A stretch of DNA of 64,000 nucleotides from Glandiceps talaboti (Eukaryota; Hemichordata; Enteropneusta; Spengelidae). The stretch is taken from the NCBI RefSeq assembly GCF_964340395.1, contig NC_135564.1, positions 23,352,887-23,416,886 on the forward strand. The letters are read 5' to 3'. Shown one piece after another: positions 45,396 to 57,162 of this stretch. Within the stretch, counting starts at the first letter, position 1. Each line of letters opens with the position of its first letter. The notes under the pieces were generated by a model. It had not been told where the DNA came from. It did no database searches and was given only the letters and a program-made list of their open reading frames with translations. Made by a program: the position numbers and the translations under genes.

Positions 45396-45851
45396 CAGGG
45401 GTGCGTTCGATTATGCTTCCCCGGGGAGCCTCAGACCAGGGTTACTGACGTCACTTGGGCACCTCGGGGCGTGTGATAATCGAACGCATTTTATTGCATT
45501 TGGGGTACCCCTGGGAGCCTATAATTAAATCTGTGATTCACGATAAATAATTTGGTCCGTCTTTCCAAAATATTTTAGACAATTTGAAGTGAAAAATTAT
45601 TTCCTCACTAAATGTGGAAAGATATCCTCAAAATACGGTATAATTCTTACGGAATTGATAACAATAGCCAATCACATGTCGTCCCCATCTTGGGTCAAGT
45701 CAGGTCAGGCCAATCCCCAAGCTGCCCCTGCTCCATGAGGAGGGTCGACTTGGGGCACCCCGAGTGTGACGTCGTGTTGTAATCGAACGCAACTTGGGGC
45801 AACTCGAGGTGCCTCGAGGCACCCTGGGTTGCATAATCGAACGCACCCCTG
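45396..45851. mobile_element. MITE with 21-bp perfect TIRs (CAGGGGTGCG ends)
   Basis: 456 bp bounded by perfect 21-bp inverted repeats beginning CAGGGGTGCGTTCGATTA (45396-45416 and 45831-45851). The phrase 'taatcgaacgca' recurs inside (about 45475 and 45780) as subterminal repeats. There is no ORF of note on either strand beyond repeat readings. Left flank CAGAC and right flank AGTTT do not match, so no target duplication remains. It has the same CAGGG-type ends as 41114-42582 and 47909-48325. Confidence 0.85.
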
Positions 45852-46310
45852 AGTTTGTCATTCGAATGCTGCCCTCATCGGCCGGTCCAAATTTTCCCAT
45901 CATGCAACAATCAGACCACAGTATTATGTGGATCAATGAGAGAAATCGACAACAAAATTTCACTCAAAATCTGTATTGTGATGACTCCTTTGGCAATACT
46001 GACTGCTAAATTCAACGAACAAAAAACTAAAAAAACTCTACCAAATGTGGTTTATTTTTTTAGACGCTTACTGATGTTTACTTATTGTTATTGAGGACGT
46101 TTCCTGCAGACTACACGATACTGTGATAAGACTGACCGGCCATATTTGAATTTGCTCATGAGTTTATGTCGGACTGCATATCGTATGCTTCGAACAGCAG
46201 CATATACAGCACGAGTGCAACCCTACAGAGTTGCACAGGATACCTAATAGTCAATTATTTTGTGACGGCTATATATTTGCGTGGAAATAACATCTGTGTA
46301 AACGGACAGT
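45852..46310. other. No recognised feature
   Basis: Nothing identifiable beyond short ORFs. Confidence 0.4.
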
Positions 46311-47716
46311 GTTTAATCATGAAGCAACTAACGGTTTCCTTGAACGCAACTTCGGATGTATGTTTTGGTATCGGGTGTCAATGTCTTGTCAAACCGGACC
46401 TACGTAACATTAATTGCTTATCCATGATTATGTCATATATTCAACTGAAGACTATGTACTACGTATGCATATATGTATATGATTTACACTGCCAAGAAAG
46501 GAAAGTTGAATTTTGTTCATAGCAAAAGGTATGTAGAGCTGATGACTTCGTTAACGTACATGTTTGTAAATGTCAGCACAACAGTTACTGAAAAGGACAA
46601 GAATATGTCAAGATGGGGTTGTATTTAAAAGCTGAGTAATTTGTATTAAATCGTAATTTCACACAGTATATCTTTATTGCTGTGTTATGCTGTCATTATT
46701 GCAAACAGTTGCCAGTGTACACATTTGATATTTAACAGAAAACTAGCGAAGGCCTGCAATTTTCTCCACATTCCCACACACCGGTTTGTTTATGTTCACG
46801 TGACGTATAGTAGCACCCTCCTTGCGCGTGACATGTTGTAGTGTAGTTGGCCTGGCCGGCCCTTCAAAAAATTGGGATCGTAATTAGACCTTGTAATCGG
46901 CACAGATCTTCTGACATACATGTTAAGCTTTTACAACCACTCAGTTTGTGACTAGTTGCATATTTTATTAGGACTTGGAGTAACAAAATATTTGGTATTT
47001 TAATAGCAAACCCATTCGTTTGTAGGTGTATGTCAGATGTAATTTTTTTTACTAAAACATGGCATTTGTAAAGTAAGTTTATTTTATGTTTCCATGGAAG
47101 CCACTCTCCAATTTTAGATAATCTGTCTTACAATGGATAGCATTAGTGAATATATGCCAAAAGTAAGGATTTTGTTTGTAAAAAAAATTTTCTTCGAATT
47201 TTACATAAATTTTGCCTAATAATGCATAATATGGTGATTTAGGTTACCATGGCAACAGATGTTCCTAAAATGATATCTATTTTTGAACTCGGCATAACAA
47301 ACTACTCAAGATAGGGTGGTCAATATGCTAATAAACTATGTTATAATTAGGTTTATCATGTTATTTTCCAGATATGTAGGTGTTTAACCAACACAACATT
47401 TTTTACTCTACCATACGTTTCCATGGAAACAGCTATCCAATTTTATACAATTTATGTTACATCAGGTAGTACTAACTCATACATGTCTAATACAAGGGCA
47501 TTTTTTCACTGTATTATCTTTTTTTCAATGTTTTATGTCAAATTTTGGAAAAAATGGTTAACATATTATGGTGGTTTTGGTTACCATGGCAACAGATGTT
47601 CATAAAATGAACCCCTATTTTGAACTCAGCATACAAAACTACCCCAGGTAGGGTGGTTAGTATTGAAATAAATTTGATTATTATAAAAATTATTATTATC
47701 ATGTACTTATTATTTA

Positions 47717-47757
<41 letters not shown>

Positions 47758-47800
47758 AAGTGAAGGGGTTTAAATATATAATAATGAAAAATGTTGGGAG
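46311..47800 (+). repeat. Family E repeat, copy 1 (about 1.5 kb, with an internal 300-bp duplication)
   Basis: 46315-46485 matches 49705-49880 (cttgaacgcaacttcggatg ... gtcaaaccggacct ... catatattcaactgaag). Near the right end, two diverged units of about 300 bp (about 47090-47390 and 47410-47700) share 'tttccatgga', 'gttaccatggcaacagatgtt' and 'aaaactac'. A (TTA)n run (about 47716-47756) and 'acaagtgaaggggttt' close it. A 118-codon ORF (46166-46522) partly inside is not supported. Confidence 0.65.
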
Positions 47801-47908
47801 GACTTTAGAGGAATATCACTTATGGTCAAGTCGTAACAATTGGGAGCTTGGTACTTGCCATGTATATGAATAAAAGTATAACAATATTATTTTATTTATG
47901 ACTAAATT

Positions 47909-48325
47909 CAGGGTTCGGACGGTCCTGGAAAACCCTGGAATTTCAAACCCTCCCTGGAAAACCCTGGAAAACCATGGAAAATGCGCCCTACCCCTGGAAA
48001 ACCCTGGAAAATGATCATGATCAATCGATCGATTAATATTGACGATCGTCATGTTTGCTCGAGCCACCCATTCATATGGTTCTGAATCTCGTAAATGTGA
48101 AATGGCGAAAATATTTTCAAAGTCTTTCGCCACGGTGCACGGTGGTGAACTGTTGTTAATTTTTTTTCTCATCCACATCAGACAATTAGATGTCATTCAA
48201 AAAATATACTTTAGTGTCAACACCCCTGGAAAATGGCCAAAATCAATATGAATACCCCTGGAAAACTGACGAAAACCTCCTGGAAAGTCCAGGAATTTTG
48301 TTTTGCTTTAAGTGTACGAACCCTG
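47909..48325. mobile_element. CAGGG-ended element (417 bp) with 5-bp target duplication and CCTGGAAAA satellites
   Basis: The ends are CAGGGTTCGGAC (47909) and the matching GTACGAACCCTG (to 48325), inverted repeats of about 12 bp with one mismatch. AAATT lies on both sides (47904-47908 and 48326-48330). Eight or more copies of CCTGGAAAA cluster within about 110 bp of both ends. Reverse-strand readings give PWFSRVFQGGFEIPGFSR, a phrase produced by this repeat and not a gene. The interior is short, so it is non-autonomous. Confidence 0.82.
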
Positions 48326-49704
48326 AAATTGGCACAAGCACTGCGGCCCAGCGAAGATCTCAATTGTCCAGTATTCCCGAAGCATTTAGGCACTAATATT
48401 TGATTGACAGCTATGGTAGCAGAAGCGATGACTCAGATTTTCACAAAACCCCTTTGGTCTCTACTTACGATTTTTCAGACAGATTGGTGTGCATTTGAAA
48501 AAGTTGAACATGAGCTGAGCAAAGTTTAGTTGTCATAAAATAATGTTGCAAAGTTTAGTGAAAAGAATATCGATTTCAAGCTTTTCTGATATGAGTGCAG
48601 TTACTGTACTGACTGTGGTGAGTGTCCGTGGAACACATATCGCTGACCTGTTGATAGCATTACATGTATTTGCTGACAGGTATTAAACTAAAATATATGG
48701 AATAACTTGAAACTCTCGATTTTATTTGCCACACAGCTTTCATGAAATTAAAGACTGATTTTTGTGAAAGCAAATGCTAGGTCAGTCTGTATGTATTACG
48801 TGTAATTTACTTACAGAATAACGAAGTTAGAGGTCTGTATTTATGTAGGTGTACATGGTAAAATGTGCCGGTTTACATATTACAATGGTCTTCTTAATGA
48901 GTTGACAACATAGTCAACGATAGCACATCATTTTCCAGAAAAGAATTTAAAAAATGACAAATCTAAAACCAAGAGATTTTTTTACAAAACTCCTTTGGTC
49001 TCTATTTATGAATTTTCAGACCGATTGGTGCGCATTTGAAAAAGTTGAACGTGAGCAAAGTTCAGTTGTTATAAAAGAACACTACCATTGTTTTTCTATG
49101 GGAAATCTGACATAGTATTCAGAATTAAATGTCAAATTCGCACTTCTACAATCGCTTGATTTAATTTTTTTTATCTTCGCGTTACTTGTGATACAATTTT
49201 GAGATTTTAAGTCGTTTGAATCTCTTCTAAAATCGTATGGTTTTGATTTGATTTGATCGCAATCGAAAATGCGATGTCATTGTGCTGGCATGCCATAAAG
49301 TTGACTTGACCTGTGTAATAACTTCTGCTACTGTAAAATGTTGTAAGAATATTGTTTCATTTATTACAAATTGTACTTTCATGAAAAGCCGATAATATGT
49401 AATAATATATTAATCCGAATGCAAAATCGTACCTGAAATTATGAAATGTACGGCATACATGTGGAGAGCAAGTGACATAGGTCATTCCAGGCATGATGAT
49501 ATTGTTACACTGTGTAACATTGTATCACATTCACAAGGTGTTTACGTGTGCATCTGCACAGCGCGTGCATACTGAAACAATGCAAATAAAAGGTCACAAC
49601 CTTGATGGTGACACAGCTGTGAAATCATGGATAATTTATCAATATTCCCTTAAAAATGGAAGGTATGGAAGGCTACTCATCCTCAACTTTATCCAGCGGC
49701 ATTG
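48326..49704. repeat. Mostly unassigned; direct duplication of about 110 bp
   Basis: 48432-48546 and 48970-49080 share 'acaaaac.cctttggtctcta' and 'gattggtg.gcatttgaaaa', then 'gttgaac.tgag' and 'agcaaagtt.agttgt', about 540 bp apart. Otherwise nothing is recognised. Confidence 0.6.
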
Positions 49705-50160
49705 TGTTCAATCATAACTTGAAAGCAACTTTGGATGGATATTTTGGTACACGAGTGTCAATGTTGTGTCAAACCGGACCTTATTACTCAAAGACCTACA
49801 TAATCGAATGTTACATCGCTTATCCATCATGATCATGTCATATATTCAACTGAAGTTTATGTACTACATGTGCATATATATGGTATTTTAGGTAACTTCT
49901 GTTACAACAGATAGCCCCATCTCATACATGTCAAAAAACAAGGAAAATTTTTCATTAATTTTTATTTTTTTCCATGTTTGATGTTCCATGTTGGAAACCA
50001 AATCTTCCACAAATTATGGTGATTTAGGGTGTTGTAGGGTGCTTAATATTCAAATAAACTCGATTATTATAAAAATTATTATTATTATATAATATTATTT
50101 GATTATTATTATTATTATTGAAGAGGCTTAATATAATTATAAAAATCATAAAGTTAAAAG
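49705..50160 (+). repeat. Family E repeat, copy 2 (shortened)
   Basis: It matches the left part of copy 1 and then jumps to the right-end (TTA)n region (about 50065-50120), so the middle is deleted or never present. Confidence 0.65.
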
Positions 50161-50235
50161 GATTGCAAAATTACAAAGAAATCAGACATTTGTGTCACTC
50201 AAAAAAAAGAACTCATGCTAGATATATTTGACATT

Positions 50236-51427
50236 GACTTATTTCTAGGTAATGTAATCACATATTCGTAACCACATACTTTACACCAAAATTAATAGCA
50301 AACAAACTATTTGCTTCCAAATACAGAAATATCTGTGCTCAATTTCTTGTTCATATTGATATGTATTATTCTTTATATTATTAATTTAAGATTCATTGAA
50401 ATAAAGACAGGGTCCCTGTGTCAAATTTTTCACTATGGTTATATTTCCATATATAGCCATAGGTGTACCAAAGAAAGTTTTTTCCCATGATGCTTTGCAC
50501 AAGTGTGACTTTTACTATTTCAATTCTAACTCTAGAAAAACTGTCACCACATGATATTTTATGGTGAAGTCTATTCAGATTTGTTTATGACAGCAAGATA
50601 TCTTAAATAATATGTTTTTGGTCATTTTTGGGGTCAACAACCGTGGTTTTTTGTAAATAAAACATTTCAAGGTAAAAATAAATGACAGCTTCAAACCTAA
50701 TGGACTGATTGGGCTGAAAGTTGGTGTGCAGGTATTCTAGGGTATCTGGATGAAGAGTTCTTCAAAGAAAATTTGAAGATGTCTAAAAATGTGCTGTGGT
50801 ATCATATTATTGGCATGTCATTTTACAATACTTGTGATAAAGTAAATTTTATTAGTAAAGTAAAGTTGATTATGCAGCTAGGAAAGTTTGACTACACTTG
50901 AATACATGAGTAAATGATCACAGGAATCATATCAGGTCTACATATATTTGTAATATTATGACTCCAATATGGTTATGGTTATAGGAATATAATATCTAAC
51001 ACAGGGTGAATGAGATACTTGCCAAATGATGCCTTCTAACTCACACATAAGAAATGCGGATATGCTGTAACAGTTACGGTCAGCTGTTTTGAACTATGGA
51101 GGTAGGAAGGATTATAGTCCTGAACAAAATCATTGCCCTTGCATTGGAATGTTTATGCTTTTAACACGAAAGTTGCACAAAAATATGTTATTGTCTTGCC
51201 TACAATAGTTTTAGAATTAACAATATGAACCGTCGCCCACATTGAGGTTTTTTTGCATCTGTTACTGTTTTGTTGGTGAGACTTTTGCTGTACCATGTTC
51301 AGATAAGCGTACCACACCCATCAACTAGTAACATAAAATTGACTGGCAAACCCAAGTTTACGTCTCTGCTAAACAGTTTTGTAAGAGTCAGTTTCAAACC
51401 ACAATCACTATGCCATTCCAACTTCTC
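50236..51427 (+). repeat. Family C repeat, copy 2
   Basis: Same orientation as 16498-17703 and homologous throughout, ending at 'tatgccattccaacttctcgg'. The copies differ by indels, for example near 50420-50470 and 51110-51130. Confidence 0.85.
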
Positions 51428-52288
51428 GGGCACCTTATTTTCAACAACTGAACGAAATCATGAACCACCCTGCTGTACTTAAATTTCCATACAACAAATG
51501 TATGTGCATACAATAAACCATAAACACATAAGAAATGAAATACCTTGAAATTTACTGGACGGTCTGACTCTAACATCTGTGCCTCCATTGACCTGAACAT
51601 GTTGAATTGCACACAAACATAGCCAATAGAGACACACTTTCAAATAGTTTAATGAATTTGTATCTCTAAATGGTAACTTTCTACTTGATCTTTTTTTATT
51701 ATCATTTGTGTCAATATGACTTGAAATGATTTAAACTTTTGAAACCCTAAAATTCGTGATACTTTTATGATATAACTAAGTTGTGTTTTACTTCTGAATG
51801 GCCTCCAAATGGTGTTCATTTTTCAAAAAGCCCCCCCCCCCTCACCCGCACATGTATAGCAGATGCACACGCATTTAGTGTGCACTTCTCCCCATACTGT
51901 TTCCAGTTCTTTCTCTACTTTGAAACTTACTGAAAGCCCTAAGTTTACAATTATATTAACTGCGTTTCTAATATTGTGCTGTGCAATTAGCATTGGCAAT
52001 TGGTAATAGTTAAAAACTCAATCTAAGAGATATCCTAAAACTTTTAGTTACTAAACAATGAATATTTTGCATGTCCATGAACAGACAATCATACTTTTCA
52101 TAGGGTTCCTGTCTAAAGAGCTTTATACATGTGAAGCAATGGATTTGGGACAGCAATTTACCAGATACAGTTAAAATTACTGTAAATGTAAGAAGTAAAA
52201 TTAACTATGCAGTGTGCTGTATTGTGCTTTGAGAATCTAGAGTGTCTTTTGCAAGCACAAGAAGAATATTTCTTGTCAGTGTGTTTTT
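51428..52288. other. No recognised gene; poly-C tract
   Basis: A C-run lies at about 51831-51842. No coding or repeat signal otherwise. Confidence 0.45.
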
Positions 52289-53660
52289 AGCACAACTGAA
52301 CTTGTTCAGTAGTGCTATAGGGATCGCCCGGCGTCTGTCTGTGTCTGTGGATGTGTGTGTGTGCGTGTGTGTGTGTGTGTAAACAACTTAGTCAAAAACC
52401 GCTGAACCGATTGCCATGATATTTGATGGGTCCATTACTTTGAGTGTCTAGTTGGGAAATTGTTCAAATCAAAATGATCGCATCACAGGTGTGTGATTTG
52501 GGTCAAAAAATGTGATTTTTGGTCAAAAAACTTAAACTCAGAGACTACTAGGCAGATTGGTGCGAAATTTGGTGGGAACATTCTTAAGGGGGTGTAAAGA
52601 AAGATTTGTTCATGACATGATGATTCCATCACTGATATGCAAATTAGGGCTAAAATGTATCTTTTTGGTTAAAAATCTATAATTCCAAAACTACTGAGCA
52701 AATTGGGCTGAAATTTAATGGGAATGCATCTAGGGATGTATGGACGAAGAAATATTAAGCATACAATGATTCCATGATTGATATGCAAATTAGGTGTAAA
52801 AATGTTCAATTTTGGTCAAACCTTATGTCTCAAAAAGTGCTTGGTCACCGAGTCTGAAACTGGGTGAGATGATTCTGAAAGTGTTATTCTGCACATTTTG
52901 ACAAAATTGGCCCGAGCGACCATGACCACGCCCTTAGTAACAACCAAATGGCAGTATATTTTGGTCAAATAACAACATCATCTGGTAGGCAATTGAGTAA
53001 ACATTCAGAAAAAATGTATGCAAATACCCTAGCAACCATGACCATGCCCATAGCAACAGCCAAACGGTCATGTATTTCACAAAGATAACAACAGGGATTA
53101 ATAGACAATTGAATAAACATTAAAAAAATGTATGCAAATTTGCCTGGCAACAAGACCACGCCCATAGCAACAACCCAATAATCAGGTGTATTGCAAAGAT
53201 AACAACAGGAATAGAAAGGCAAATGAATGAACATTCAAAAAATGCATGCAAATGTGCCCAGCAACAAGTCCAAGCCCATAGCAACAGCCAAATGATCATG
53301 TATATAGCAAAGATAACAACAGGGATTAATAGACAATTGAATAAACATTCAAAAAATGTATGTAAATATGCCTTGCAACAAGACCACGCCCATAGCAACA
53401 GCCAAATCATCATGTGTATTGCAAAGATAATATCAGGAATTCATACACAAGTGAACAAAAACATACAAATATGTATGCAAATATATCTAACAACATGACC
53501 ACGCCCATAGCAACAGCCAAATGATAGCATATAAAGATAGCAACATGGTTGGATAGGCAACTGGATAGTCATTCATCATTCACTTATTGTTAGCATGGAC
53601 TACCATATGGATAAACATTTTTAGACACTGTACAGTTGTGCTACAACACCATTGGTGGTA
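52289..53660 (+). repeat. Family A element, copy A7 (best full-length example)
   Basis: Structure in order: AGCACAACTGAACTTGTTCAG head hairpin; TG-rich run (about 52340-52380); body with repeated 'ccgattgccatgatatttg', 'gggctgaaattt' and 'gatatgcaaattagg' phrases; then six internal units of about 115 bp (about 52960-53600). Each internal unit has ATGCAAAT, 'cctagcaacaagaccacgcc', 'catagcaacagccaaat' and 'gcaaagataac'. The 3' end is CAGTTGTGCTACAACACCATTGGTGGTA plus a T-run. TAGCACAACTG at the 5' end and CAGTTGTGCTA about 25 bp from the 3' end are exact complements. No protein is encoded. Confidence 0.9.
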
Positions 53661-54020
53661 TTTTTTTATTTGTCGGAGGGGGGAGGGGTTGTTTTGTGGA
53701 TGAATCACAGGGGGTCACTATTTTTAAGTACAACTTGAACAAGAAGTCACCGGCCCACCCCCGGCTGTAACAACTGATCGCTCCTTAACCTTAAAGGACA
53801 TGCTTGAACAGATCTCATTCAAAGTTGGTATTAGGACAGTGTTCTGACATACATGTGCATATTCATTGTTGTCGTGTTACGATCCAATATGGCTGCCTGG
53901 CAGCCATTTTGCGAATTTTCCATGTCCAAAGCCATAACTCAGACATGCTTGAACAGATCTCATTCAAAGTTGGTATTAGCACAGTGTTCTATGAACCACA
54001 TAAGCTGCCAGTTCCTTAAA
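53661..54020 (+). repeat. Family H G-rich stretch followed by family B units
   Basis: 53672-53790 is the G/C-rich family H sequence seen at 44490-44570. 53797-54020 holds about one and a half family B units without the hairpin head. Confidence 0.65.
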
Positions 54021-54700
54021 ACCCAATCATAGTGGGGACTGTCATTCTCAATGACTTGTTGAAGTATGCTTTGGCTTACACCAAAAGATCTCAGTTTCCT
54101 TAGAAACTCTCTGTTGTGCATTTTTTGTAACATGATCTGTGTTAATATCAAAGTTTAGTTTTTCATCCATGGAAGATCCCAATTATTTAAAATTTTATAC
54201 CACTTCAACAGGCTCGACATTAAAACAGGCAAAATTGTATAACTTTTTATAACCAACATGTACTTCTTTTGTTTTGCTAATATTTATTTCTAAGAAACTT
54301 TCTTTACACCAGTTTGCTAAAAATCCAATCTTACAAAACTACACAGCTAGTGAATCTTCATCTTTAAGTAAACCCACAAGAGCCATGCCATCAACAAATT
54401 TAAAAAGACGGGTAATTGCAGTATTGCACCTCATGTGATCAGTGTAAATAGAGAAAAGGGTTTGGGATAGAATGCAGCCCTGTGGGGCACATACATTTAA
54501 GACACTCTCATTCGACATGTGACAACTTATATTAACTCATTGTGGACGATCCCTTAAAAAGTAACCCCAGAATGATTTGGGTTAACGTTCATATCAATCT
54601 GTCATTTAAGGAGAACATACAGTTGTAATTGAAAGCACTAGAAAAGTGTATAAAGAGTATGTGAGCATATGACTTTGCATCTACAAAATGAATTATTAGA
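54021..54700 (-). pseudogene. Heavily decayed non-LTR RT fragment
   Basis: On the reverse strand, pieces of an RT are recognisable across frames: FSSAFN-like entry near 54630, a 'GAPQGCILSP'-equivalent at about 54470-54490 (now CPTGLHSIPNP), a former FADD region near 54390, and REFLRKLRSFGVSQ at about 54070-54110. That last motif is shared with the RT at 968-2195 (LRKLRSFGVSH), which suggests the same lineage. Many stops are present. Confidence 0.68.
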
Positions 54701-54862
54701 TTGAAAAGTGTAATTGAGGCATCCTCAACACCTCTACATGCTATATATGCAAATTGGAAAGGGTCCAGCTTAAACTCACATGGACCAAATTTTGTTGCCT
54801 AAAGTTTCAGCATCTAAAGTTTGTCTAGAGTTTGAACATATTATATTAAGAAAGATTTTATG
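54701..54862. other. No recognised feature
   Basis: Short AT-rich interval. Confidence 0.4.
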
Positions 54863-55082
54863 TTTTCACATGTATTTTTAAAATTGGCAGTTTTCACATG
54901 TTCAAATGTATGTTAATATTGACAGTTTCCACATGTATGTTAATATTGACAGCTTTCACATGTATGTTAATATTGACAGTTTTCACATGTATGTTTAATA
55001 TTGACAGTTTTCACATGTATGTTAATATTGGCAGTTTTCACATGTATGTTTAAAATTGGCAGTTTTCACATGTATGTTAATA
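54863..55082 (+). repeat. 26/27-bp minisatellite, about eight units
   Basis: The unit 'ttttcacatgtatgttaata' plus 'ttgacag' repeats with small variants. It lies just upstream of the retroelement reading at 55144. Confidence 0.88.
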
Positions 55083-55143
55083 TCGTATATGATATGAAAG
55101 ACCTTTTGAAATTTTGATATATGATTTATTTTGAAATAGAGAA

Positions 55144-56268
55144 GTGATATATCTATGTGATAGAGGAACCTTGAAGGGTACGGAATTTAAAATTACAGAA
55201 GATTTTACAAAGAGAGTGACAGACATCAGATGTAAACTTGGTCGTCACTTAGTAACAGCATGCGAACAGAATAATAAACTTAAGATTGACGGGACTACAT
55301 ATGTCCACAATTATGAAAGGGATGACATACAGCCTTTACGTAAAACAAGGGTAACTGGGAGCTAGGATAGCGGCCAAGGTCAGAATAAGCAACATTGTGT
55401 AGATGTGAAAAATTGTACATCTATACACGATTCTAGTGAACAATCCGTACTAGATATAACAGATCTTCACTGTCTTTGTTGGAACATTCATGGTTTAGTC
55501 GCAAAAATGTGTGACCAAGACTTAATTTCATACTTTAAAGAGTTTGATGTAATCTGTTTGATTGAAACTTGGGTCTCTAACGACTCAACCTGTGAGATCG
55601 AGGGATTTAAATCTGTTCATAAGTCGAGAATGAAAACATTCAAATATGGAAGACATCCTTAGGGAATCATCATATTTTATAGAGAATCATTATTTTTCAA
55701 GGTCAAACATATCCTATTTAAAGCTCCTCATGTTTGGATATTCTTTGACAGTAAGGCCATGGACTACATGTATGCATCTGTTGCTATATTTGCAATTGTA
55801 TATATTACCCCCTTTAATGCAAATTCTTCTAATTTGTATACAGAACATACACTAGACGTTCTTGAACATGAGTTGGCAAAATTTAATGATGAGTTTCCAA
55901 ATGCGCAACTGTATGTTTGTGGTGATTTCAATGCCCGCTGTGCATATGAGCCTGATAATCCAGACAACAATATAGCTAGATTTGTATTTCCAGATGATTT
56001 CCTTATAAATGATGAGTATTTCGAGTGATAAGATTTGTAATCCTGCCGGTAGGGAGCTTCTTCAATTCTGTAAAAGTACCAACTTACGGATTGTCAATGG
56101 TAGATTATTTACAGAATTGGGTAGTGGGGATTTCACCTTTGTGAATGAAATTGGAACCAGAGTTATTGACTATCTTCTCGTGTGATTTTCTCAATATTCG
56201 ACAATTTTATATTGACAAGAGGGTAGAATCTGATCATCAACCTTTCGATATCATTTTTAGCACAACTG
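55144..56268 (+). pseudogene. Non-LTR retrotransposon: ORF1-like end and AP endonuclease domain, truncated
   Basis: 55144-55365 reads EFKITEDFTKRVTDIRCKLGRHL ... KIDGTTYVHNYE, resembling the C-terminal domain of L1-type ORF1 proteins. After a short gap, 55405-56240 encodes an apurinic endonuclease-like domain over several frames: LCWNIHGLVAKM (the N-terminal Asn motif), FDVICLIETWV (catalytic Glu), a degraded middle, LYVCGDFNARC (Asp/Asn motif), DFTFVNEIGTRVIDYLLV and the terminal SDHQPF (Asp-His). The order is normal for ORF2. The RT that should follow is cut off where family A copy A8 begins at 56269. Several frameshifts and stops show it is dead. Confidence 0.85.
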
Positions 56269-57162
56269 AACTACAATACAATGTAGGTTCAGTAGTGCTA
56301 TAGGCATTGAGCGGCGTTTGTCCGTCTGTGTGTGTGTGTGTGTGTGTGTGTGGACTACTCAAAAACTGCCAACCCGATTGCCTTGGTATTTGGTGGAGAC
56401 ATTACTTGTGGGGTCTAGCTGGGAAATTGTTCAAATTAAAATGATCGCATGGCAGGTGTGTGTGTGACTTGGGTCAAAAAATGTGATATTTGGTCAAAAA
56501 ACATAAACTCAAAAACCACTAGGCAGATTGGGTTGAAATTTGAGTGAAACATTATTCAGGGTGTTTTTACTAAGAATTGTTCATGATTGTCATCATCAGT
56601 GATATGCAAATTAGGGCTAAAATGTGTCTTTTTGGTCAAAAATCTGTAATTCCAAAACCAGAGAGCTGATTGGGCTGAAATTTAATGGGAATGCATCTGG
56701 GGATGCATGGACAAAGAAATATTAAGCATACAATGATTCCATGAGTGATATGCAAATTAGGTGTAAAAATGTTCATTTTTGGTCAAAAACTTATATCTCA
56801 AAAAGTACTTAGTCAGTGAGTCTGAAACGTGGTGAGATGTTTCTGAATGTGTTATTCTGCAGATATTCTTCAAAACATTTTGACAAAATTGGCCCTAGCA
56901 ACCATGACAATGCCCTTAGCAACAACCAAATGGCAGTATATTTTGGTCAAATAACAACATCATCTGGTAGGCAAGTGAGTAAACATTCAAAACATGTATG
57001 CAAATATCCTAGCAACCATGACCACGCTCATAGCAACAGCCAAACGGTGGTTTATTTCACAAAGAGAACAACAGGGATTCTTAGAAAATTGAATAAACAT
57101 TCAAAAAATGTATGTAAATTTGCCAAGCAACAAGACCACGCCCATAGCAACAGCCAAATAAT

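Noticed and set aside
46166-46522. 118-codon Cys-containing ORF as a secreted protein gene
   Set aside because: It overlaps a repeat copied at 49705-49880, where the frame is not kept, and there is no clear signal peptide.
47816-48196. 126-codon reverse ORF as a gene
   Set aside because: Its distinctive part is the CCTGGAAAA subterminal repeats of the 417-bp element.
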